Below are positions 8,829 through 16,881 of a stretch of 64,000 bases of DNA, in pieces. The DNA is taken from the NCBI RefSeq assembly GCF_052064335.1, contig NZ_JBQHVU010000010.1:23365-87364 (forward strand). The letters run 5' to 3'. The notes under the pieces are model-generated. The model did no database searches, was not told where the DNA came from, and saw only the letters and a program-made list of their open reading frames with translations. Both the position numbers and the translations under genes were made by a program. This stretch comes from Weimeria sp002480925 (GTDB lineage: Bacteria > Bacillota > Clostridia > Lachnospirales > Lachnospiraceae). Each line of letters opens with the position of its first letter. The stretch's first letter is position 1.

Positions 8829-10214
8829 ATGTATCAGATAAATTTTGACGATCCGATCCATGTACATTTCATAGGCATCGGAGGTATAAGCATGAGCGGG
8901 CTGGCTGAGGTGCTTCTCGACAGACATTTCACAGTCAGTGGATCAGACAGGGCAGAAAATGACCTGATCAGGCACCTGGAGAAGCTTGGAGCTAAGGTCA
9001 GCTTCCCGCAGAGGGCAGTAAATATCACAGATGATATAGACTGCGTGGTCTATACTGCAGCCATCCATCCGGACAATCCTGAATTTGCCGAGGCAAAAAG
9101 CAGAGGGATACCTATGCTTACCAGGGCCCAGCTTCTCGGGGAGATAATGAAGCATTATGATAATAGTATCGCTGTAGCCGGGACCCATGGAAAGACCACG
9201 ACATCTTCTATGATCTCCCAGATCCTGCTTGAGGGAAAGAAGGATCCTACTCTTTCGATCGGTGGTATTTTCAAGGCCATAAATTCCAATATCCATGTGG
9301 GTTCATCTGATCTCTTCCTGACAGAGGCCTGCGAGTATACTAACAGCTTTCTTTCTCTTTTTGCGAAATATTCAGTTATCCTGAATGTGGAGGCTGAGCA
9401 TCTGGACTTTTTCAAGGATATAGATGATATCAGGAATAGCTTCCATCAGTTCGCTAAAGATACTAAGGCCGACGGAGCAGTCATAATAAATGATGAAATC
9501 CCTGACTACAGACAGCTCGTAGACGGTATAGATGCCAGGGTGATAACGGTCGGCTTCAACGAGGGAGCCGACTATCATGCCTCCGATATAAGCTATGATA
9601 AGACGGGAGAGGCAAGCTTTGAGGTAACAGGCTTCGGCCAGGACTTAGGTCAGGTCAGGCTGTCCGTTCCGGGAAGACATAATGTCGGAAATGCTCTGGC
9701 TGCGATTGCTGTTGCCAGGGAGCTAGGCTTTGATATGGATCAGATCAGGGCAGGGCTTGCCAAGTTCGGAGGAGCCAAGAGAAGGCTCGAGCTCAAAGGG
9801 AAGTATCACGGGGCTACGGTTATCGACGATTATGCCCACCATCCTACAGAGGTCAGGGCCTCTCTTGAGGCAGCAGGCAGATACCCGCATAAGAAGCTGT
9901 ATGTGGTCTTCCAGCCCCATACCTATACCAGAACAAAGGCCTTTCTTGACCAGTTTGCTGATGCCCTGTCTCAGGCTGATCAGGTAGTGCTGGCAGAGAT
10001 CTTCCCGGCAAGGGAGAAGGATATATATGGTGTACATTCGGCTGACCTCTGCGAAAAGGTGCGAGAGAAAGGCACTGCCTGCGAGGTTTTCCCTTCCTTT
10101 GATCAGATTGAGGAATTTTTACAAAAAAATATTGCTGACGGCGATCTGTTGATAACTATGGGAGCCGGAGACGTGTACAAAATAGGCGAAGACCTGCTTA
10201 AGCAGGAGTTATAA
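8829..10214 (+). CDS. murC: UDP-N-acetylmuramate--L-alanine ligase
   Basis: Adds L-alanine to UDP-MurNAc in the cytoplasm, the first step of the peptidoglycan stem peptide. The N-terminal Rossmann region has HFIGIGGISMSGLA (13-26), the Mur-ligase P-loop is GTHGKTT (118-124), and the C-terminal domain has DDYAHHPTE and FQPHTYTR, all typical of MurC. Length (461 residues) is normal. A hairpin directly downstream, overlapping a DnaA box, separates it from the replication genes. Confidence 0.97.
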   Translation: MYQINFDDPIHVHFIGIGGISMSGLAEVLLDRHFTVSGSDRAENDLIRHLEKLGAKVSFPQRAVNITDDIDCVVYTAAIHPDNPEFAEAKSRGIPMLTRAQLLGEIMKHYDNSIAVAGTHGKTTTSSMISQILLEGKKDPTLSIGGIFKAINSNIHVGSSDLFLTEACEYTNSFLSLFAKYSVILNVEAEHLDFFKDIDDIRNSFHQFAKDTKADGAVIINDEIPDYRQLVDGIDARVITVGFNEGADYHASDISYDKTGEASFEVTGFGQDLGQVRLSVPGRHNVGNALAAIAVARELGFDMDQIRAGLAKFGGAKRRLELKGKYHGATVIDDYAHHPTEVRASLEAAGRYPHKKLYVVFQPHTYTRTKAFLDQFADALSQADQVVLAEIFPAREKDIYGVHSADLCEKVREKGTACEVFPSFDQIEEFLQKNIADGDLLITMGAGDVYKIGEDLLKQEL

Positions 10215-10217
10215 ACA

Positions 10218-10312
10218 TTATCCACAATTTCCGGTGGATTTATTTCACCGGGCATTGTGGATTTTTAATGGCTTATTATATGGATTCCACAGACTTATCC
10301 ACTTTATCCACA
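10218..10312 (+). promoter_or_regulatory. Cluster of DnaA boxes
   Basis: Two perfect consensus boxes TTATCCACA (10218-10226 and 10304-10312) and one near-perfect TTATCCACT (10295-10303) fall in 95 bases; the last two are adjacent, in the same orientation. The cluster lies just upstream of the promoter of a dnaD-like/dnaI-like pair. DnaA binding to TTATCCACA is well established; use here as a transcriptional control or a DnaA-titration site is inference. Confidence 0.65.
10222..10265 (+). terminator. Hairpin terminator after murC
   Basis: CCACAAT-TT-CCGGTG pairs with CACCGG-GC-ATTGTGG across a nine-base loop, followed by ATTTTTAAT. The stem starts inside the first DnaA box, so DnaA binding and termination use the same bases. 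Confidence 0.6.
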
Positions 10313-10367
10313 TTTGCCTATTAACATAATAGTTAAAGGAAATGTAATTTATTTGTAATAATCGATG

Positions 10368-10376
10368 TGATATAAT
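10368..10376 (+). promoter_or_regulatory. Extended -10 promoter for the dnaD-like operon
   Basis: TGATATAAT gives a perfect -10 (10371-10376) with the TGn extension but no good -35. It lies about 55 bases after the last DnaA box and 31 bases before the chosen start codon. Confidence 0.5.
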
Positions 10377-10407
10377 GCACAGGACAATAAAGGAAAGGGA
10401 TATCTCA

Positions 10408-11472
10408 ATGGCAGATATAAGTCTTCATAACGCCGGCCCTGTGCCTGTGACGTGCATTTCGAATTATTTCATAGATCATTTTCTTTCGGAGCTTTCCGGA
10501 GAGGCAGTAAAGGTCTACCTCGCCCTTCTGCGCCTTGCGGGAGACAGACAGAGCGGATTTTCATGCTCTCTTATATCCTCAAGGGTCGGCACAGGTGTCC
10601 GTGAGGTGCGTACAGCTCTTGATGCCCTTTCCTCAAAGGGGCTTCTATCGCTTGATTATGACAGCGAGGGGGAGCTTTGCGATATCTGTATCAACGAGAT
10701 CGGGACAGACAGGACTGCGGAGGAGAAGCCTGTCAGGAGGGAGAAGGCTCCTGTGGAAATGGCTGAGCCTGTGAAGGAGGAGACCAAAGAGCCTCCTCAG
10801 ATGGACACAGAGGCGACAGAGCTAAGGAGTGATCCTGAGGTGAAGACCATACTTTTCATAGCCCAGAGATATCTGGGACGTACTCTCTCTAATAAGGATC
10901 TGCAGATGATCACATACTGGTATTTTGACCTCCATATGAGCGTCGATATGATAGACTATCTGATCACCTCAAGCATTGAAAAGGGCAAGACCAGCATAAG
11001 CTATATGAATCAGATAGCCATTGCCTGGTACAAGAAGGGTATAGGCAGCAAGGAAGAGGCTGCTATGGAGCAGAGACAGTTCTCATCCGAGGCAAATGCT
11101 GTTCGCAGGGCCTTCGGGATCAGCGGTCATGCCTTAGCCCCTGCCGAGCTTGATTTTATTGACAGGTGGTTTCACGAATGGGGCTTTTCCGAGGAGCTCG
11201 TCACTGAGGCCTGCAGCCGCGCCATAGTAAATACCGGCAAGGCGAATTACGCCTATGCTGAGAAGATCTTAAAGGGCTGGCATGACAAGGGCATAAAGAC
11301 CCTGGATAAGGTCGCTGAAAGCGACAGCGCCCACAGGCAGGAGAATGAAAAGAAGTATAACAGAGCCGGCTCACAGCAGGGAAAGAACAAGAGCAGCTTT
11401 TCATTTTCCGAGACCAACGGATATGACGATGCGGCTGTTGCTGCTGCAATGCTGCAGCGGAATAATTTTTGA
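10408..11472 (+). CDS. DnaD/DnaB-domain primosome protein
   Basis: Probably part of the helicase-loading primosome that acts with DnaA and the loader ATPase encoded next. The N-terminal ~95 residues look like a winged-helix fold. An acidic linker follows, then two DnaB_2 (DnaD-like) repeats: about residues 145-215, with the Y-L-G-R-x-L-S and Y-W motifs, and 235-300. The start at 10408 is chosen because AGGAAAGGG lies just before it; an in-frame ATG at 10375 overlaps the promoter -10 and is unlikely. Its stop overlaps the next gene's start, implying translational coupling. Confidence 0.85.
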   Translation: MADISLHNAGPVPVTCISNYFIDHFLSELSGEAVKVYLALLRLAGDRQSGFSCSLISSRVGTGVREVRTALDALSSKGLLSLDYDSEGELCDICINEIGTDRTAEEKPVRREKAPVEMAEPVKEETKEPPQMDTEATELRSDPEVKTILFIAQRYLGRTLSNKDLQMITYWYFDLHMSVDMIDYLITSSIEKGKTSISYMNQIAIAWYKKGIGSKEEAAMEQRQFSSEANAVRRAFGISGHALAPAELDFIDRWFHEWGFSEELVTEACSRAIVNTGKANYAYAEKILKGWHDKGIKTLDKVAESDSAHRQENEKKYNRAGSQQGKNKSSFSFSETNGYDDAAVAAAMLQRNNF

Positions 11473-12488
11473 ATTCTATGAAATTGACAAACACTCAGTA
11501 CAATTCTATAATGCAGGAGTATCGCCGTCTGCAGCAGGACAGGGATGAGCTTATCAGGAAGCGGAAGAGGGAGCTTAGGGAAAAGGTTCCGGGCTTTGCG
11601 AGGCTTGATGACGATTTCATCGCCCAGGGCAGGAAGGCGCTTTTCAATTCACTCTCCCAGGGCGGCAGGGCTGATTTCAAGGGCCTGACTGATAGCGTGA
11701 TATTTCAGGAGAAGGATCTTCTGAGGAGAAACGGATATCCTGAGGACTACCTTGACCCTCCATACCAGTGTCCGGACTGCAGGGACAGTGGCTATATAGA
11801 CGGAGAACCCTGTCATTGCATGAAGAAGAGGGCAATAGAGATAGTGTTTAAGGATGAGCCTGTTATGAAACGTATGCTTACTGACCGTTTCAGTGATTTC
11901 TCGCTCGACTATTATCCGACTGACCGTATAGATCCTCAGACCGGCGCCTCAGCCAGGGACTGGGCGAAAAGGGCTCTTGAGGCCAGCAGGGGCTTTGTCG
12001 ATACCTTCGGAGACGGGATCAGGAACATTGTCTTCTATGGCTCCGCCGGCTCGGGCAAGACCTTTCTTTCGAGCTGTATAGCCGGAAGCCTGTTAAGAGA
12101 AGGAAAGACCGTCCTTTATCTTTCTGCAGCAAGGCTTTTTGATGTGATGGCCGATCATTCGTTCAGAAGAGACGGATATTCGGACGATGTGGGATACACA
12201 AGTATCTTTTCATCGGACCTTCTGATAATAGATGATCTCGGGACAGAGATTTCCAATGCATTCACGTCTCTGTCTCTTTTTGATGTGATTCAGTCGAGAG
12301 CTTCATCTGAGAAGGCTGTAATCATTTCCACCAATCTGGATCTTAAGGAGATCCGCGGGAGATATACCGACAGGATATACTCGCGGCTCATTGAGAGATA
12401 TAACTTTTACCATCTGTTTGGTTTCGACGGCAGGTACGAAAACGGACTGAAGAACTTGAAACCTGCAAAGAAAAATGGAGGACATTAA
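11469..12488 (+). CDS. DnaC/DnaI-like helicase-loader ATPase
   Basis: An AAA+ ATPase of the DnaC/DnaI/IstB group that loads the replicative helicase. A zinc-binding pattern C-x2-C...C-x-C (CPDCRDSG...CHC) lies near residues 99-117. Walker A is GSAGSGKT (about 195) and Walker B is LLIIDDLGTE (about 255); the Arg-rich box near the end contains R-x-Y-S-R-L-I-E-R. The length of about 339 residues is normal. Two starts are possible: TTG at 11469, overlapping the upstream stop, or ATG at 11478; the overlap favours coupling. It pairs with the preceding DnaD-type gene as in other Clostridia. Confidence 0.88.
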   Translation: MNSMKLTNTQYNSIMQEYRRLQQDRDELIRKRKRELREKVPGFARLDDDFIAQGRKALFNSLSQGGRADFKGLTDSVIFQEKDLLRRNGYPEDYLDPPYQCPDCRDSGYIDGEPCHCMKKRAIEIVFKDEPVMKRMLTDRFSDFSLDYYPTDRIDPQTGASARDWAKRALEASRGFVDTFGDGIRNIVFYGSAGSGKTFLSSCIAGSLLREGKTVLYLSAARLFDVMADHSFRRDGYSDDVGYTSIFSSDLLIIDDLGTEISNAFTSLSLFDVIQSRASSEKAVIISTNLDLKEIRGRYTDRIYSRLIERYNFYHLFGFDGRYENGLKNLKPAKKNGGH

Positions 12489-12491
12489 GAC

Positions 12492-13673
12492 ATGCCGGCA
12501 AATGATGACATCCTGGCTTCACGTAAACCAGTAGCCCCTCTGGGACTCATTTCCTTAAAAAGCTGCGAGGCCTTAGGCGACAAGGTGGACTGCTACCTTG
12601 TGAAGTGGCGCAAGAACCGTAAATCAGACCATCTGGATTTTGTAGATCAGAATAATTACAAGGCTGATACCTACAAGATCTCTGTTTCCTGCCCTAGATT
12701 CGGAAGCGGAGAGGCAAAGGGTACTATAAATGAGTCTGTAAGAGGTCTGGATCTCTATATAATGGTAGATGTGACTAACTACAGCCTGACCTATTCGCTC
12801 TGTGGCCAGACCAACCATATGTCGCCAGACGATCACTATTCCGATCTGAAGAGAGTCATAGCTGCCGTAGGAGGCAAGGCCAAGAGGATCACTGTTATCA
12901 TGCCTTTCCTCTATGAGAGCAGGCAGCACAGAAGGACAGCAAGAGAGTCACTCGACTGCGCTATGGGTCTGCAGGAGCTTGTAAATATGGGTGTTGAGAA
13001 TATCATCACATTTGACGCTCATGACCCCAGGGTACAGAATGCCATCCCGCTTCACGGATTCGAGTCAGTCCAGCCGGCATATCAGTTCATAAAGGGTATC
13101 TGCCGTGAGGTAAAGGACCTTTCGATCGACAATGATCACCTGATGATCATAAGCCCGGACGAGGGTGGTACAAGCCGTGCGGTATATATGGCTACAGTTC
13201 TTGGTGTCGATATGGGAATGTTCTACAAGCGCCGCGATTACTCAAAGATCGTCGACGGTCGCAACCCTATCGTAGCGCATGAATTCCTTGGAAGCTCTGT
13301 CGAGGGCAAGGACGTGATCATTGTAGACGATATGATCTCATCTGGTGAGTCTATGATCGACGTAGCAAGGGAGCTCAAGAAGAGAAAGGCAAGAAGGATT
13401 TTCTGCGTGGCTACATTCGGCCTCTTCACGAACGGCCTGGCTTCATTCGACAAGGCAGTCGAGGAAGGTACTATTTTCAAGGTAGTAACTACCAACCTTG
13501 TATACCAGACCGAGGAGCTGCTTTCCCGCGATTACTACATCAACTGCGACATGAGCAAGTACATAGCCTACATCATAGATACATTAAACCACGATTGCTC
13601 TATATCAAGCCTGCTCGATCCGTATGAGAGGATTGATAAGCTTATTGGGAAGTATAAAGGGGCCAGGGCCTAG
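12492..13673 (+). CDS. prs: Ribose-phosphate pyrophosphokinase
   Basis: Makes PRPP from ribose 5-phosphate and ATP for purine, pyrimidine, His, Trp and NAD synthesis. The PRPP-binding motif appears as VIIVDDMISSGES, and DAHDPRVQNA resembles the catalytic flexible-loop and metal site of the family. At 393 residues it is longer than classical PrsA (about 315), a variant with extra N-terminal sequence seen in Clostridia. GGAGG lies 11 bases before the ATG. It starts three bases after the helicase-loader stop and is probably in the same operon. Its 3' end runs into a G-rich heptamer array. Confidence 0.93.
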   Translation: MPANDDILASRKPVAPLGLISLKSCEALGDKVDCYLVKWRKNRKSDHLDFVDQNNYKADTYKISVSCPRFGSGEAKGTINESVRGLDLYIMVDVTNYSLTYSLCGQTNHMSPDDHYSDLKRVIAAVGGKAKRITVIMPFLYESRQHRRTARESLDCAMGLQELVNMGVENIITFDAHDPRVQNAIPLHGFESVQPAYQFIKGICREVKDLSIDNDHLMIISPDEGGTSRAVYMATVLGVDMGMFYKRRDYSKIVDGRNPIVAHEFLGSSVEGKDVIIVDDMISSGESMIDVARELKKRKARRIFCVATFGLFTNGLASFDKAVEEGTIFKVVTTNLVYQTEELLSRDYYINCDMSKYIAYIIDTLNHDCSISSLLDPYERIDKLIGKYKGARA

Positions 13674-13688
13674 GGGACAGGGGTAGGC
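13660..13688 (+). repeat. G-rich AGGG heptamer array at the prs stop codon
   Basis: The last codons, stop and following bases contain GGGG, AGGG, AGGGG and AGGGG runs with 7-nt spacing. Four G-runs with short gaps fit a G-quadruplex pattern on the coding strand. Similar arrays occur at 15404, 21510 and 43174. Confidence 0.5.
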
Positions 13689-13690
13689 CG

Positions 13691-14218
13691 CTAAACGCCA
13701 GCCCCTGATCTCCTGACCCTCGTGCCTGCCACCTTCTTTGCCACAAATGCTGCCGCTGTTCCTATTGCCATCCCTGCCAGCACATCTGTCGGGAAATGTA
13801 CAAACAGGTACATCCTTGACAGAGCAATAAGGGATGCAAGGACCAGTGCGCAGGCTCCGTATTTTTTATTATATAAGAATATTGAGACTGCAACTGCAAA
13901 TGAGGCTCCGGAATGTCCGGAAGGGAAGGAATAGTCCTTAGGGATCCTGATCAGCATATCAACTGAGTGATCGATCCAGCAGGGGCGTGGCCTTTGAACT
14001 ATATTTTTTACAATGAAGATAATAAGCGCCTCGCCAGAAAGGGCCAGGCCGCAGGTCACGCCTATCCTTTTATCCTTTGCAAATATCAGTATAAGTATTG
14101 TAAGGACGATCCAGAAGATCCCTCCATCTCCGAAACGGGTTATAAATTTGAAAAATCCGTCCAGAAGAGGGGTATGTATGGTCTGCAGCGCATGAAGTAT
14201 CTTAAATTCCCAGCTCAT
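13691..14218 (-). CDS. PAP2-family phosphatase
   Basis: A membrane phosphatidic-acid-phosphatase type 2 enzyme. All three signature motifs are present: KNIVQRPRP, PSGHSG and RMYLFVHFPTD, the last with the catalytic His. Five or six membrane helices are visible. It probably acts on undecaprenyl pyrophosphate or another lipid phosphate at the outer face of the membrane; which one is not decidable. I chose the ATG at 14218 because AGGA lies nine bases before it; an in-frame ATG at 14269 would add 17 polar residues with an SD that sits too close. Confidence 0.85.
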   Translation of the reverse strand: MSWEFKILHALQTIHTPLLDGFFKFITRFGDGGIFWIVLTILILIFAKDKRIGVTCGLALSGEALIIFIVKNIVQRPRPCWIDHSVDMLIRIPKDYSFPSGHSGASFAVAVSIFLYNKKYGACALVLASLIALSRMYLFVHFPTDVLAGMAIGTAAAFVAKKVAGTRVRRSGAGV

Positions 14219-14288
14219 TATTTTGAATCCTGACTTTTTTCTGATTTGTTTTTGATTTAACCATTTCATAGCTCCTGCCGGCTCTCAC

Positions 14289-15128
14289 TCAGACCGTGAT
14301 CCCGGCCTCGCGGAGGACAGATGCGATCTCGCGTATCCTGTCATTCCTTAGCGTTTCTGCTGAGGCGAAAGCTCGCGGATGGTAATGCCTGACATATTCG
14401 ATGATAGCATCGAGAGAATCAATTGTTTCCTCGCCCAGCTTGATGAATTTTTCTGCAGACATAGAATGAGACAGCGATTCGCCTCTCAGATAGTAGTTGT
14501 AAAGAGGCCTGTTAAGCCAGCTGATTGAGGGATCTCCTATCTGATCGAGCCGCTCGAGTGTCCAGAGCTTGTCTTCATAGTGGGAAAGATTTTCCCTGAA
14601 GCCTGGAATGGAGCCGTTTTCTGTGATCGAGCTGACCCGCCAGATCTTGTTCCAGGGATAACCTCCTCCGCATAGATATGGATCCTCAAGGATCATCTGA
14701 TAGAGCTTCTCATTTGTGGCTTCTGTCTCTTTTTTTTCAAATACATATGAAAAAAGCTTATCCTTCTGGTGGATATACCAGCCGTATATGCACAGATCGG
14801 ATGAGCTCTCCTCCATCTGCCTGAAAAGAGCCGACAGACAGCCGGGCTCCAATGTGTCGTCAGCGTCGGCAAACATCAGATATTTGCCGCTGATCTGCCT
14901 GAGGCAGGCATTTCTGGCAGATGAGACACCGCTGTTTTCCTGACCTATAAGCCTGATTCTAGCATTCGTGGAGGCGGCCTTTCTAAGGATCGACCAGGAA
15001 TCGTCGCAGGAGCCATCATCGCAGATGATCCATTCATAGTCGGTGAAATCCTGCTTCTCGACAGACCCTATAAGGGCAGGGAGATATATTGCAGCATTAT
15101 ATACTGGAGTGATCAGTGAAATTTCCAT
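14289..15128 (-). CDS. Family 2 glycosyltransferase
   Basis: A GT-A fold glycosyltransferase of about 280 residues. The N-terminus SLITPVYNAAIYL, the nucleotide-sugar motif CDDGSCDDS, the Asn-rich G-V-S-S-A-R-N-A segment and the metal-binding MFADADDTL (DxD) are typical of GT2 enzymes. Sugar and acceptor are unknown. The frame stays open upstream to 15212, but that stretch overlaps the composite repeat and the family normally begins at S-L-I-T-P, so I start at 15128 (15134 is an alternative). No strong SD is visible. Confidence 0.85.
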   Translation of the reverse strand: MEISLITPVYNAAIYLPALIGSVEKQDFTDYEWIICDDGSCDDSWSILRKAASTNARIRLIGQENSGVSSARNACLRQISGKYLMFADADDTLEPGCLSALFRQMEESSSDLCIYGWYIHQKDKLFSYVFEKKETEATNEKLYQMILEDPYLCGGGYPWNKIWRVSSITENGSIPGFRENLSHYEDKLWTLERLDQIGDPSISWLNRPLYNYYLRGESLSHSMSAEKFIKLGEETIDSLDAIIEYVRHYHPRAFASAETLRNDRIREIASVLREAGITV

Positions 15129-15164
15129 AAGCATAAGTATAACCGGATTTGGAAAAGATGCAAG

Positions 15165-15356
15165 GCCGAAAGCCTGTAGGTAAGAGCGAGTCGAAGACGA
15201 AGCTCGAACCACAGGCGAGGCCGCTGTCTGAGATTAGCGAGAATGAGTCGAAGACGAAGTTCGAGCTTAACGAAGACAGCTTCCTTAGCAAGGAGGTGCG
15301 AGGTGTGAGGTGCGAGGTGAGAGGTGCGAGGTGCGAGGTGTGGGGTACGAGGCCGA
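15165..15356 (+). repeat. Composite dispersed repeat, copy A
   Basis: GAGTCGAAGACGAAGCTCGA-type blocks occur twice, then CTTCCTTAGCAA, then a TGYGAGG heptamer array. The same building blocks occur near 25.2 (inverted), 40.5 and 59.4 kb. Positioned between divergent genes. Confidence 0.7.
15297..15352 (+). repeat. Heptamer array, eight units of TGYGAGG
   Basis: Eight contiguous 7-bp units (TGCGAGG, TGTGAGG and one- or two-base variants), ending in CCG like the array at 40441. Confidence 0.8.
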
Positions 15357-15403
15357 TAGGACTGGATTTTTTGGGGATATTATGGTAGTATATAAAAATT
15401 GCG

Positions 15404-15442
15404 TAGGGAAGGGTAAAAGGGTATAGGGGTTAGGGTATAGAG
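15404..15442 (+). repeat. G-rich AGGG heptamer array upstream of tyrS
   Basis: Five or six GGG/GGGG runs spaced about seven bases (AGGGTAA, AGGGTAT, AGGGGTT, AGGGTAT), on the coding strand of the tyrS leader. Matches a G-quadruplex pattern. I see no T-box here; a GCCAGCTGCTGGC palindrome lies at 15468-15480. Confidence 0.5.
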
Positions 15443-15497
15443 GATCAGAGCGGCACTTTGTAATACTGCCAGCTGCTGGCCCATCCAGGAGGACAAA

Positions 15498-16715
15498 ATG
15501 ACATTATATGACGAACTTGTAGCCAGAGGCCTTATAGCTCAGGTTACAGATGAAAAAGAAATCAGAGACCTTATAAACAACGGGAAGGCTACCTTCTATA
15601 TTGGCTTCGATCCGACTGCTGACTCACTGCATGTCGGACATTTCATGGCTATGATCCTGATGAAGAGGCTGCAGCAGGGCGGCAACAAGCCTATTGCCCT
15701 GATGGGCGGTGGGACAGCCATGATCGGAGATCCTTCGGGTCGTAGTGATATGAGAAAGATGATGACGACCGAGACGATCGATCACAATGTAGAATGCTTC
15801 AAGAAGCAGATGAGCCGTTTCATCGAGTTTGGAGAGGGAAAGGCCAGGATTGTAAACAATGCAGACTGGCTGCGTAATCTCAATTTCCTTGACTTTATGC
15901 GCGATATAGGGCCATGCTTTTCTGTAAACGAAATGCTTCGTGCCAGATGCTATGTGAACCGTCTGGAAAAGGGACTGTCATTCCTTGAATTCTCCTATAT
16001 GCTGATGCAGAGCTACGATTTCATGAGGCTCTACCAGGATTACGGCTGCAATATGGAGTTCGGTGGAGATGACCAGTGGTCAAATATGCTCGGAGGAACG
16101 GAACTTATCAGGAAGAAACTGGGTAAGGATGCCTATGCTATGACGATCGCCCTCCTTCTGAAGCATGACGGGACCAAGATGGGAAAGACCGCCGGTGGAG
16201 CTGTCTGGCTCGATCCTGACAAGACAAGTCCGTACGATTTTTACCAGTACTGGAGAAACGTAGACGATCAGGACGTGCTTGGCTTCCTTCGCAAGATGAC
16301 CTTCCTTCCGCTTGAACAGATCGATGAGATGGACAAGTGGCAGGGTGAGCAGCTTAATGAGGCCAAGAAGATCCTGGCCCATGAGCTCACATCCATGGTT
16401 CACGGCGAGGATGAGGCGAGAAAGGCAGAGGAGGCCGCAGTATCTATATTTACGAGTGGTTCAGCTGAGAATATGCCTTCAGCTCAGATTGCTGAAAAGG
16501 ATTTCCGCGATGGTAGTATTGATATAATCGGCGTTCTGGTAGCAGCAGGTCTGGCTTCCTCGAGAAACGAAGGGAGAAGGGCAGTCGAGCAGGGCGGAGT
16601 CACTGTAAACGGAGAAAAGGTGACCGATATCCACACTTCCTATGAAAAGGCGGATTTTGAGAAGGACTTCATCCTGCGTAAGGGTAAGAAGAAATTCTGT
16701 AAGGTAACACTTTAA
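15498..16715 (+). CDS. tyrS: Tyrosyl-tRNA synthetase
   Basis: Class I synthetase charging tRNA-Tyr. The HIGH motif appears as HVGH (45-48), preceded by GFDPTA, and the KMSKS motif as KMGKT (about 227-231). A C-terminal S4 RNA-binding domain (about 340-405) has the N-E-G-R-R-A-V-E-Q-G-G-V-x-V-N pattern. Length (405) is normal for bacterial TyrRS. AGGAGG lies nine bases before the start. It is monocistronic, closed by the terminator at 16745. Confidence 0.97.
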   Translation: MTLYDELVARGLIAQVTDEKEIRDLINNGKATFYIGFDPTADSLHVGHFMAMILMKRLQQGGNKPIALMGGGTAMIGDPSGRSDMRKMMTTETIDHNVECFKKQMSRFIEFGEGKARIVNNADWLRNLNFLDFMRDIGPCFSVNEMLRARCYVNRLEKGLSFLEFSYMLMQSYDFMRLYQDYGCNMEFGGDDQWSNMLGGTELIRKKLGKDAYAMTIALLLKHDGTKMGKTAGGAVWLDPDKTSPYDFYQYWRNVDDQDVLGFLRKMTFLPLEQIDEMDKWQGEQLNEAKKILAHELTSMVHGEDEARKAEEAAVSIFTSGSAENMPSAQIAEKDFRDGSIDIIGVLVAAGLASSRNEGRRAVEQGGVTVNGEKVTDIHTSYEKADFEKDFILRKGKKKFCKVTL

Positions 16716-16744
16716 TGGGATTTTACATTTAACAGGCAATAATA

Positions 16745-16776
16745 GACCGGAGGCGTGATAGGCCTCCGGTCGTTTT
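16745..16776 (+). terminator. tyrS terminator
   Basis: GACCGGAGGC pairs perfectly with GCCTCCGGTC, followed by GTTTT. A nearly identical stem preceded by the same AATA ends the accessory locus at 23345. Confidence 0.85.
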
Positions 16777-16834
16777 GGTTCTGATCCTCTCGAAATGGGA
16801 AGATACTTGTATCTATACCCTGTCCACTTTTTAT

Positions 16835-16842
16835 GCTACAAT
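16835..16842 (+). promoter_or_regulatory. Extended -10 promoter shared by both AAA/nuclease copies
   Basis: TGCTACAAT gives a -10 (TACAAT at 16837-16842) with a TGn extension. The same sequence lies at 19365-19372 before the second copy. No good -35 is seen at 17 bases. Confidence 0.4.
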
Positions 16843-16881
16843 GATCATATGGCAAACCCCTGAGAAAGGACGGCATGGACT

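Noticed and set aside
10218..10312. Chromosomal origin
   Set aside because: DnaA boxes are present but no dnaA/dnaN, no clear AT-rich unwinding element and few boxes; treated as a regulatory cluster.
15357..15497. T-box leader for tyrS
   Set aside because: No AGGGTGGNACCGCG-like T-box sequence or terminator precedes the start; only a G-rich array and a small palindrome are there.
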